Source: Gemmatimonadota bacterium | GTDB taxonomy: Bacteria; Gemmatimonadota; Gemmatimonadetes; Longimicrobiales; Gaopeijiaceae | Length of the DNA: 10,286 bases | Assembly (NCBI GenBank): GCA_024638395.1 | Contig: JAHEKK010000071.1 | Span: 1-10,286 of the forward strand | Reading direction: 5' to 3' | Part shown: piece by piece, positions 1 to 6,323 of the stretch | How the letters are laid out: each line of letters opens with the position of its first letter | Position numbering within the stretch: the first letter of the stretch is position 1 | Position numbers and translations under genes: made by a program | The notes under the pieces: model-generated | What the model saw: only the letters and a program-made list of their open reading frames with translations | The model's database searches: none | What the model was told of the DNA's origin: nothing

Positions 1-2385
1 CATGGCGCCATACACGTGATCCCTCGCATAGTGGCCCTCCCCGGACTGCCACGTTGAGCGATAGGCCGGGCGCGGCTCGTACAAAGTCGGTTGGGGGGCG
101 GCGGGATCCAGGCCACGCAGCAGCGTGAGATCGTCGAGGATCCAGAAGCCGCGCCCCTGGGTGGCTACGGCGAGGTCACCCCACCGCTCCTGGATGGCCA
201 GATCGGTGACCGGGGTCCTGGGCAGGTTCTGTTGGAGGGATCGCCAGGAGGCCCCATCGTCGAGGCTGACGAACAGCCCGAACTCCGTCCCCACGAACAG
301 CAGCCCCTCGCGGACGGGGTCTTCGATGAGGGAGCGTGTGGGCCAGTCGCCGGGTATGCCCCGGGATCCGTCGGCTACGCGTTCCCACGTGGCGCCGTGG
401 TCCTCGGTCTTGTAGACGTATGGCGCCCAGTCGTTCAAACGGTACCGATAGGCCACCACGTAGACCTTGCCCTCACGATGGTTCGAGATGTGGATGCGGT
501 TCACCGTGGAGGGCGATGGGAGTTCGCCGGGGGTCACATCCCGCCAGGACGCCCCGCCATCGCGGGTGACATGCACCCGGCCGTCATTGGATCCGGTCCA
601 GATCTCGGCCGCATCGTGGGGGGATTCCTGAATCTGCAGTAGTGCGGACCAGATCTCGACGCCGGTGACGTCGGCGTTGATGGGGCCGCCTGCCATGGCG
701 AAGCGGGCGGTGTCGTTGGTGGTCAGGTCGGGGCTCACGACCTCCCAGGTCTGGCCCTCGTTTCGGGTCCTGTGGACCACGTTGGAGCCGTAGTACATGG
801 TGCCCGGATCGGTGGGGCTGAGCTCGACCGGGAAATTCCACTGGACCCGAAAGCGCAGGGCCGACTCCGGCATGGCGTCCTGGGCCTGTGGATAGGGGCG
901 GATCTGCCGGAACTGCTCCGTGGCCTGGTCCGCCCGGGCGAACCGACCCCCGAAGCACCCACCGTACACGATGTCCGACGTGTCGGGGCGGGGGACGACG
1001 GGCCCGGTTTCGCACCCGCCGTGACTCCGCCAATGCTGGAGACTCACGCCTCTCCCGGTGGCTGCGGTGGGGAGGGAGATGGTGGAGTTGTCCTGTTGCG
1101 ACCCATACACCCTGTACGGGAACGCGTCGTCGACGGCCACGTTGTAGAACTCCGCGGTTGGCTGGTTGAGCTGGCTCGACCAGTGCCGGCCGCCGTCGAA
1201 TGACACGGTTGCTCCCCCGTCGTTTCCGTTGAAGACGATGTTCGGGTGGAGGGGATTGATCCACATGTCGTGATGATCACTGTGGGGCATGGCCACGCGC
1301 TGGAAGTTCCTCCCGCCATCCTGCGAGCGAAACAGGCCCGAGTTCATCACCCAGAGCGTGTTCGCGTCGGTCGGATGGGCGTATACGTGCATGTAGTACC
1401 ACGGCCGGGAACGGGGACCATAGCTGTCGTTCACCAGAGTCCAGGTGCCGCCTCGATCGTCGGAGCGGTACAGGCCGGCCCTCGGATCAGGGGCCTCCAC
1501 CATCGCCCACACCCGGTCCGGCGCTGCCGGGCTTGTGCTGAGTCCGATCTTACCCACCAGCCCGCCCTCGTCGTCACCCGTTCCTGGCAGGCCTCCTTCG
1601 AGTTTTGACCAGGTGTCACCACCGTCGTCGGAGCGATAGATGCCCCCGGTGCGGGCCCCGGAAATCATGGTCCAGGGCTTTCGTTCTCCGCGCCAGAGCG
1701 CAGCGTACAGCACGCGGGCGTCCTCGGGATGAAGAGCCAGATCGATGGCGCCAACAGAGTCGGAGTGGGCCAGCACCCGGGTCCATGAATCGCCACCGTC
1801 CTCGGAGCGAAAGACCCCTCGGGTCACGTTCTTGCCGAAGGGGTTCCCCGTCGCTGCGAGCCAGATCCGGTCCGGGTCCTGGGGGTGGGTTCTGATCCGC
1901 GCGATCTGCCCGGCGTCGGCGAGACCCTTGAAGGTCCAGGACTCACCACCGTCGGACGATCGCCAGACGCCCCGGCCGACGGACACGTTGCCCCGGATGT
2001 CGGCCGAACCGGTGCCGACGTAGATCACGGACGGGTCGGCGTCGGCGACCTCCACGGCTCCGATGGAGCCGACGTCCAGCCAGCCGTCGGAGATGTTGGT
2101 CCAGGATTGGCCGGCACTCTCGGTCTTCCAGACCCCTCCTCCCGTCGAGCCGAAGTACAAGGTGTGCGGGGCGCCGGGCACGCCGTCTACGGCGGTTACC
2201 CGCCCCCCGCGAAAGGGCCCCAGCTCACGAAATGACAGGGCCGTCAAATGCCGATCGGTGACCGACGATGCAGCGACGGTACCTGAACCGCCTTGACCCT
2301 GGGCGGGGGTTGCCCCGGGAAGGCCGAGGGCAAAGAAGGCGAGGCTGGTCGCTGCGGCCAGGGAAGTCAGGCGCATGGGCTTCAT
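1..2385 (-). CDS. Secreted BNR/VPS10 (sortilin-like) beta-propeller protein, C-terminus off window
   Basis: The reading frame is open for 795 codons from ATG 2385 to the left edge, so the C-terminus is missing. Residues 1-30 look like a Sec signal peptide (basic MKPMR, hydrophobic core, APAQG-like end near 27-30), so export is expected. The mature part carries about ten Asp-box/BNR-type repeats of the form S-x-D-x-G-x-x-W, for example near residues 143-150, 194-201, 252-259, 308-315, 354-361, 396-402, 608-614, 660-667 and 707-714. The stretch HSDHHDMWINPLHPN (368-382) is typical of the 'WD40/YVTN/BNR-like' or VPS10 glycosyl-hydrolase-annotated family, which folds as one or two propellers. Members are usually around 1,000 residues, so roughly 200-300 may be missing. 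True glycosidase activity is not established for this family; no catalytic motif is identifiable here. No good Shine-Dalgarno precedes ATG 2385, and ATG 2376 (Met4) is an alternative. It lies 58 bp downstream of the DUF1569 gene and may share its transcript. Confidence 0.9.
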   Translation of the reverse strand, partial: MKPMRLTSLAAATSLAFFALGLPGATPAQGQGGSGTVAASSVTDRHLTALSFRELGPFRGGRVTAVDGVPGAPHTLYFGSTGGGVWKTESAGQSWTNISDGWLDVGSIGAVEVADADPSVIYVGTGSADIRGNVSVGRGVWRSSDGGESWTFKGLADAGQIARIRTHPQDPDRIWLAATGNPFGKNVTRGVFRSEDGGDSWTRVLAHSDSVGAIDLALHPEDARVLYAALWRGERKPWTMISGARTGGIYRSDDGGDTWSKLEGGLPGTGDDEGGLVGKIGLSTSPAAPDRVWAMVEAPDPRAGLYRSDDRGGTWTLVNDSYGPRSRPWYYMHVYAHPTDANTLWVMNSGLFRSQDGGRNFQRVAMPHSDHHDMWINPLHPNIVFNGNDGGATVSFDGGRHWSSQLNQPTAEFYNVAVDDAFPYRVYGSQQDNSTISLPTAATGRGVSLQHWRSHGGCETGPVVPRPDTSDIVYGGCFGGRFARADQATEQFRQIRPYPQAQDAMPESALRFRVQWNFPVELSPTDPGTMYYGSNVVHRTRNEGQTWEVVSPDLTTNDTARFAMAGGPINADVTGVEIWSALLQIQESPHDAAEIWTGSNDGRVHVTRDGGASWRDVTPGELPSPSTVNRIHISNHREGKVYVVAYRYRLNDWAPYVYKTEDHGATWERVADGSRGIPGDWPTRSLIEDPVREGLLFVGTEFGLFVSLDDGASWRSLQQNLPRTPVTDLAIQERWGDLAVATQGRGFWILDDLTLLRGLDPAAPQPTLYEPRPAYRSTWQSGEGHYARDHVYGAM
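1619..1809. repeat. DNA-level repeat encoding BNR motifs
   Basis: A 17-bp element, CCACCGTCGTCGGAGCG at 1619-1635, recurs with one mismatch at 1793-1809 (174 bp, 58 codons, apart). A related element lies near 1454-1471. On the minus strand each encodes the RS(D/E)DGG core of an Asp-box motif, so this is the trace of internal blade duplication in the propeller gene, not a separate element. Confidence 0.6.
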
Positions 2386-2443
2386 CGCAGTCGGCGTCCG
2401 TGGCGAGTGGAAGGAATGATCATGAGCTCCGGATGTCCCGGCG

Positions 2444-2896
2444 TCAGGCGCTGAACTGCCTGAGGTGGTGGTCCGCGTGAAGATAGGCCCAGCGTTGCCA
2501 CTCCCAGGTGCTCAGGTCGCCGAAGGCCGGGTGCGTCGGCGTCCCTTCGCTCTTCGACCATGTTCCGAACCCGTCGATGCCGGACAGGACCCTGTCGCGC
2601 CAGAGCCCGAAGTCCTCGACGGGGATGTCCGCAGCCTTCGGATCGCGGGACGTGGGCACTCCTTTGGGCCAGGGAAGGGGCGTCTTGAGGGCGACGAACT
2701 TCACCAGGCCGGAAAGGGGTCGCATCGAGGGGAACTCTCGCTCCTCGAGGACGATCTCCATGGCCCCCGACAGGTGCCGCAGCATCTGGAGGATGGTCAT
2801 CTGTCCCCACCTGCGTTGACTTTCCAGCGTCAGCGACCCGGCTCTTTCGTGGACAATCCGTCTCACCTGCGGTTGTGCAAGTGTCTTCACGTTCAT
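2444..2896 (-). CDS. DUF1569 family protein (DinB-like fold)
   Basis: This 150-residue protein matches the usual length of DUF1569, a branch of the DinB/YfiT four-helix-bundle superfamily. The C-terminal signature is clear: HPAFGDLSTWEW (122-133), then HADHHLRQF (140-148). His41 in the N-terminal helix (MLRHLSG) and the histidines at 140-144 fit the metal-binding triad of the DinB fold. Relatives include thiol-dependent metal enzymes, but no reaction is known for DUF1569, so none is assigned. There is no signal peptide, so it is probably cytoplasmic. ATG 2896 is preceded by GAGGGACGGGGGAG, whose GAGGGA part is at workable spacing. The propeller gene follows 58 bp downstream on the same strand, and an ATP-grasp gene is divergent upstream. 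Confidence 0.85.
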   Translation of the reverse strand: MNVKTLAQPQVRRIVHERAGSLTLESQRRWGQMTILQMLRHLSGAMEIVLEEREFPSMRPLSGLVKFVALKTPLPWPKGVPTSRDPKAADIPVEDFGLWRDRVLSGIDGFGTWSKSEGTPTHPAFGDLSTWEWQRWAYLHADHHLRQFSA

Positions 2897-3045
2897 CTCC
2901 CCCGTCCCTCGGGCGACTCCGTCGGCCGCAAACTAGCGGGTGACTGCGGTGTGGGGCACGGCCATGGTCATGCCGGCCGGGAGGACCGACGGAAGAGAAC
3001 GCGGGTCGCTTCACTCCGCGCCGTCCACCTGCTCCAGCACCTTAC

Positions 3046-3072
3046 AGGCACCTCGGTCCCGCGAGGGTGCCT
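3046..3072. promoter_or_regulatory. Imperfect inverted repeat in divergent intergenic region
   Basis: AGGCACCTCG (3046-3055) and CGAGGGTGCCT (3062-3072) are inverted copies with one bulged base and a 6-nt loop. As RNA this would be a stable hairpin ending directly before the AGGAGG ribosome binding site at 3073-3078. As DNA it could be an operator. There is no T-tract, so it does not look like an intrinsic terminator. In the rest of 2897-3127 I find no convincing sigma-70 promoter on either strand. Confidence 0.35.
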
Positions 3073-3083
3073 AGGAGGATCGA

Positions 3084-3131
3084 GTGCTCCGCCAGGACCG
3101 CGCCACCGGGCCCATGACGACTCAACGATGA
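3084..3131 (+). CDS. Possible 15-codon leader minicistron coupled to the ATP-grasp gene
   Basis: A perfect AGGAGG (3073-3078) stands 5 nt before GTG 3084. That GTG opens a 15-codon frame (MLRQDRATGPMTTQR if initiated with Met) ending at TGA 3129-3131. The stop overlaps ATG 3128 of the ATP-grasp gene as ATGA. The ATP-grasp start has no Shine-Dalgarno of its own, so ribosomes finishing the short frame could reinitiate there. The peptide has no recognisable family, and no run of one amino acid that would suggest an attenuator. The arrangement could be chance in GC-rich DNA. The strong ribosome binding site together with the exact 4-bp overlap is the only support. Confidence 0.35.
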   Translation: MLRQDRATGPMTTQR

Positions 3132-3991
3132 GATCTCGTGCCCAGGTGTTCCTGGCCACCTGCGCCGATTCCCCTTCCGGCGGTGCCGACACGGCGCGCC
3201 TGGCTTCGCGACTGAGGGACATGGGCCTTGGCGTGTCGGTGGCGGCTTGGGACGATCCGGGCATCCCCTGGGACGACGCGTCCCTCGTGGTCATTCGCTC
3301 CGTGTGGGACTACCACCTCGCCCGCGGACGTTTCCTCCGCTGGGCTCGGGCCATCCCCTCCATCCAGAATCCCTACCGGGTTGTCGAGTGGAATACGGAT
3401 AAGCGCTATCTCCTGGATCTCGCCGTACGCGTGCCCGTGATCCCCACCCGGGTGTTGGCCGATCCGGCATGGGCCCAGGTAGAGAGAGCCCTCGACGATC
3501 TCGACGTGGAGGAGGGCGTGGTGAAGCCCGCCGTAGGGCTCGACGGACGCGGCGTCCGTCGCGTGCAACGGGGAACCCCCGACGAGCGCGGCCGGACGGG
3601 CCACTGGCTGGTTCAGCCCCTTCTGCCCGAGGCCGCGTCCGAAGGGGAGATTTCGCTCGTGTTCATCGAAGGGGTCCACATTCACTCGGTCCTTAGGCGA
3701 CCTCCGCGACACGATTCCCGTGCCCAGGAGCGTCTGGGCGGGCGAGTGGAGCCCACACAGGCCCCGGCCGACTTTCTCCGCTTGGCCCGGCGGGTCGTGG
3801 AGGGGTTGGACCCCTTGCCGCTCTACGCCCGGGTCGACCTGGTGAGCACCCTGGGGACTCCGTGTGTCATGGAGCTGGAACTGGTGGATCCCTCTCTCTT
3901 CCTGACGTTCTCCGACCAGGCTCTGGATACCTTGGCGGCCGCCATTCAGAGGCGGGTAGACGTTGCCGGCCACTCCGCCGGGGGGTCCTGA
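3128..3991 (+). CDS. ATP-grasp domain protein, substrate unknown
   Basis: This 287-residue protein belongs to the stand-alone ATP-grasp family related to RimK and glutathione synthetase ATP-binding domains. Such enzymes activate a carboxylate as acyl phosphate and join it to an amine or thiol. Seen in order: an N-terminal pre-ATP-grasp part with the family motifs WDDP (41-44) and RSVWDY (57-62); NTDKRYLL (89-96); the ATP-binding lysine in VVKPAVGLDGRG (131-142); QPLLPEAASEGEISLVF (163-179); and the metal-binding end YARVDL (233-238) and MELELVDPSLFL (248-259), whose acidic residues would hold Mg2+. The frame stays open back to about 2465, but that part is antisense to the DUF1569 gene. ATG 3128 gives the family's usual N-terminus (hydrophobic strand ending TCADSP). 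No partner such as a RiPP precursor is visible, so the substrate cannot be told. The next gene starts 171 bp downstream. Confidence 0.88.
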   Translation: MRSRAQVFLATCADSPSGGADTARLASRLRDMGLGVSVAAWDDPGIPWDDASLVVIRSVWDYHLARGRFLRWARAIPSIQNPYRVVEWNTDKRYLLDLAVRVPVIPTRVLADPAWAQVERALDDLDVEEGVVKPAVGLDGRGVRRVQRGTPDERGRTGHWLVQPLLPEAASEGEISLVFIEGVHIHSVLRRPPRHDSRAQERLGGRVEPTQAPADFLRLARRVVEGLDPLPLYARVDLVSTLGTPCVMELELVDPSLFLTFSDQALDTLAAAIQRRVDVAGHSAGGS

Positions 3992-4089
3992 GAACGAAGC
4001 GGCCAGGTGTCCACCGCCCATCGGCGCGGGTCGTCGGATAGCGTGCGGGAGGCCCCGGGGAACAGCGAACATTAGCTTTCGGGGAAGCC

Positions 4090-4119
4090 CGTCCCGGGAT
4101 CCTCTGCCCACGTCCCGGG
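4090..4119. promoter_or_regulatory. Paired CGTCCCGGG direct repeats upstream of arsN2-like operon
   Basis: CGTCCCGGG occurs at 4090-4098 and again at 4111-4119, start to start 21 bp, about two helical turns, within the 171-bp gap before the acetyltransferase gene. Each copy contains the palindrome CCCGGG. This spacing fits paired regulator sites on one face of the helix, but such words are common in GC-rich DNA. I see no clear -35/-10 pair or terminator in 3992-4162. Confidence 0.2.
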
Positions 4120-4162
4120 TTTCCCGAGTCAGTCGCAAGAACCTCCGCCCGGTCCTTCGGAA

Positions 4163-4636
4163 ATGCCACTATCGCTGGAAAACGCCACCTCCGTTCCCGG
4201 GCCGGTCCAGGACCGCTGGAACGAGCTCATGGGCCTGCTCCGCCGGAGTGATCTGCCGGTCGACGATCTCGGCCCGGGGGATCTGGGCGGCTTCGTCTTC
4301 CTTCGCAGAGAGGGCCGCCTGGTGGGATCGGGGGCCCTCGAGGTCTACGGGTCCGTAGCCCTCATCCGTTCGGTAGCCGTCGACTCTACGGAGCGGGGGA
4401 ATGGTCTGGGGCGAGGCATCGTCGAGCATCTCGAGGGCCGCGCAATTCGAGAAGGCCTGCAAGAGCTCTACCTGCTCACGACAACCGCCGAGGCCTTTTT
4501 TCACCGACTCGGTTATCAGGTCCTGGCACGCGACCAAGCACCCCAGGCGATCCGCGGGACGCCCCAGTTCTCCAGTCTCTGTCCCGACTCTGCCGCGTTC
4601 ATGGGTAAGGCTCTTCCGCGGGACTCAGGCTCTTGA
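4163..4636 (+). CDS. arsN2: GNAT N-acetyltransferase, ArsN2-like
   Basis: This 157-residue protein has the GNAT fold: acetyl-CoA-dependent transfer to an amine. The acetyl-CoA pyrophosphate loop is ERGNGLGRG (77-85, the R-x-x-G-x-G/A motif). Before it lies GALEVYGSVALIRSVAVD (57-74), and after it LYLLTTTAEAFFHRLGY (102-118). LCPDSAAFMGK lies near the C-terminus. That combination, together with LLRRSDLPVDDL (25-36), is characteristic of proteins annotated as arsenic-resistance acetyltransferase ArsN2. The family name comes from occurrence in ars clusters; the substrate is not well established, and no arsC, arsR or ACR3 gene lies in this window. The Shine-Dalgarno is weak (CGGAA just before the ATG). 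The stop overlaps the next start by 4 bp (TTGA), so it heads a three-gene operon. Confidence 0.82.
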   Translation: MPLSLENATSVPGPVQDRWNELMGLLRRSDLPVDDLGPGDLGGFVFLRREGRLVGSGALEVYGSVALIRSVAVDSTERGNGLGRGIVEHLEGRAIREGLQELYLLTTTAEAFFHRLGYQVLARDQAPQAIRGTPQFSSLCPDSAAFMGKALPRDSGS

Positions 4637-5355
4637 ACGTGAGCGCGCGGGGCCGCACGGTGCTGGTCACGGGAAGTACCAGAGGTATCGGCAGGGCCGT
4701 GGCGACTGCTCTTGTCGAGGCCGGTGCCGACGTTGCGGTGCATGGCCGGAATCCGTCCGAGGCCGCGGCCGTCGCTGCCGAGATCGATGCATCAGCCTCC
4801 GGCAGGGCCGTGGGCGTCGCCGCGGATCTGACCGATCCCGATGCGTGCGGGGGATTGGTCGAAGAGGTGGTGACTCGCCTGGGCGGTCTGAACACTGTGG
4901 TGAACAACGCAGGGCTCGGAATCTTCAAGCCCATCACGGAGCTCACCGTCGAAGAATGGCGGCGGCAGGTCGACACCAACCTGGGCGGGGTGTTCTACGT
5001 ATGCCGAGCCGCCATGCCACACCTCATCGAAAGCGGCGACGGGTTCGTCATCAACGTGGGTTCTCTGGCCAGTCGCCACGCTTTCGGAGGCGGCACCGGC
5101 TACAACGCCAGCAAGTTCGGACTCCTGGGAATGACCGAGGCGATGATGGCTGACGTGAGGACTCTCGGAGTGCGCGTGAGCATGTTGATGCCGGGGAGCG
5201 TGGACACGGGGTTCGGCGGGCGCGAGCCGTCGACGGAGCGAGGCTGGCGCCTCCAGGCTGCCGACGTCGCTGCCGCGGTCCTTCACGTGCTGTCGTACCC
5301 GCCACAAGCCCACGTAAGCCGGATCGAGATGCGCCCCAGCAAACCGGGCTCGTGA
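4633..5355 (+). CDS. Classical SDR family NAD(P)-dependent oxidoreductase
   Basis: This 240-residue cytoplasmic enzyme shows the whole classical short-chain dehydrogenase set: cofactor loop TGSTRGIG (13-20), NNAG (91-94), and the catalytic tetrad Asn116, Ser144 (VGSLAS), Tyr157 and Lys161 (YNASK), followed by a PGSVDTGF segment. HGRN (37-40) puts an Arg at the end of strand 2, which favours NADP(H). The substrate cannot be read from the sequence. Relatives include 3-oxoacyl-ACP reductase FabG and sepiapterin-type reductases, but the operon context does not suggest fatty acid synthesis. The start is taken as TTG 4633, which overlaps the acetyltransferase stop; GTG 4639 is an alternative two codons later. 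The end overlaps the next gene's GTG by 4 bp. Confidence 0.9.
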   Translation: MNVSARGRTVLVTGSTRGIGRAVATALVEAGADVAVHGRNPSEAAAVAAEIDASASGRAVGVAADLTDPDACGGLVEEVVTRLGGLNTVVNNAGLGIFKPITELTVEEWRRQVDTNLGGVFYVCRAAMPHLIESGDGFVINVGSLASRHAFGGGTGYNASKFGLLGMTEAMMADVRTLGVRVSMLMPGSVDTGFGGREPSTERGWRLQAADVAAAVLHVLSYPPQAHVSRIEMRPSKPGS

Positions 5356-6284
5356 CGCTCCTCCGGGATCCTCTCGACGGCGTCGGCAACACCAGCCTGG
5401 TGCCGCTGCGGACCATCGGAAGGGAACTTGGCGTCAGGATCCTCCTGAAGCTCGAGAGCGAAAACCCAACGGGCAGCATGAAGGACCGGATGGCCCTGGC
5501 GATGATCGAGGAGGCTGAGGCGGACGGGCGCCTGCGGCCGGGCCAACCGGTCGTGGAGTACACGGGAGGGAGCACGGGGGTGTCACTGGCCTTCGTGTGC
5601 GCGGTGAAGCGGCATCCGATCCGGATCGTGACTTCTGATGCGTTCTCCAGGGAGAAGCTGGATCACATGGTCGCGCTGGGCGCCGAGTTGGACGTCGTCC
5701 CGAGCGATGACGGTCGTATGACGGCCCAGCTTACGCGGATCATGGTGGAGCGAGCTCGCGCCGTGACCGAAGAGACGGGCGCGTATTGGACGGATCAGCT
5801 CCGAAACATGGACCAGCTCAGTGCCTATCACCGGATGGCCGGAGAGGTCTGGTCGCAGACGGGTGGCGCCGTGGACGCCTGGGTTCAGAGCGTCGGCACG
5901 TCCGGGTCTCTCCGCGGTGTGGCGGAGGAGCTTCTCGAACGGAGGGCGGGCCTGAGGGTCGTCGCCGTGGAGCCGGCCGAATCGGCGGTCCTGTCGGGGG
6001 GTCCGTCGGGGGGCCACAAGATCGACGGCGTCGGCGCGGGATTCGTCGTCCCGCTCTGGCGAGGGGACCTGGTGCACCAGATCGAGCGGGTGTCGACCGA
6101 GGAGGCGCTGACGATGGCGCTCAGGCTGGGTCGTGAGGAAGGGCTTTTCGGAGGGACGTCCACCGGTGCGAACGTTGTCGCCGCCCTGCGCGTTGCCGAG
6201 GGCATGCCCAAGGGGGCGACGGTAGTGACGGTGCTTTGCGACACGGGGATGAAGTACCTGAGCAATCCGGCATTTCAGCGCTGA
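5352..6284 (+). CDS. PLP-dependent cysteine synthase-like enzyme (GGSTG subfamily)
   Basis: This 310-residue protein is a fold-type II PLP enzyme of the cysteine synthase/cystathionine beta-synthase family. It has GNTSLV (12-17), then NPTGSMKDR (38-46), where Lys44 should form the Schiff base with PLP. The phosphate-cradle loop is GTSGS (182-186), GTSTGAN comes near residue 263, and CDTGMKYL lies near the end. The substrate-binding loop is YTGGSTG (70-76) in place of the TSGNTG of CysK. This defines a known, less studied subfamily, so O-acetylserine sulfhydrylation is possible but not certain. There is no CBS or heme domain. GTG 5352 overlaps the SDR stop as GTGA, which points to translational coupling. 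With the SDR it may work on one amino-acid or thiol metabolite; that is an inference. Confidence 0.88.
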   Translation: MTLLRDPLDGVGNTSLVPLRTIGRELGVRILLKLESENPTGSMKDRMALAMIEEAEADGRLRPGQPVVEYTGGSTGVSLAFVCAVKRHPIRIVTSDAFSREKLDHMVALGAELDVVPSDDGRMTAQLTRIMVERARAVTEETGAYWTDQLRNMDQLSAYHRMAGEVWSQTGGAVDAWVQSVGTSGSLRGVAEELLERRAGLRVVAVEPAESAVLSGGPSGGHKIDGVGAGFVVPLWRGDLVHQIERVSTEEALTMALRLGREEGLFGGTSTGANVVAALRVAEGMPKGATVVTVLCDTGMKYLSNPAFQR

Positions 6285-6308
6285 CACGTCGGCCCGCTCG
6301 TGGTGGGC

Positions 6309-6314
6309 AGGAGG
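6309..6314 (+). promoter_or_regulatory. Perfect AGGAGG ribosome binding site of the amidohydrolase remnant
   Basis: AGGAGG lies 9 nt before TTG 6324, which opens directly into a signal peptide. It favours TTG 6324 over GTG 6300 as the start of the broken amidohydrolase. Confidence 0.55.
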
Positions 6315-6323
6315 AAGGGATCT

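Noticed and set aside
584..1264. Minus-strand frame of 226 residues
   Set aside because: It is a shifted shadow of the propeller gene, whose true frame shows BNR motifs through the same stretch.
2465..3127. In-frame upstream extension of the ATP-grasp gene (would give 508 residues)
   Set aside because: The extra 221 residues are antisense to the DUF1569 gene and of low-complexity composition; ATG 3128 gives the family's usual N-terminus.
3122..4138. Long minus-strand open frame opposite the ATP-grasp gene
   Set aside because: Its translation matches no family and the plus strand carries clear ATP-grasp motifs; such antisense frames are common in GC-rich DNA.
6292..6309. Hairpin GCCCGC-TCGTG-GTGGGC after the PLP gene as terminator
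   Set aside because: The stem is only 6 bp with a wobble pair and no T-tract follows.
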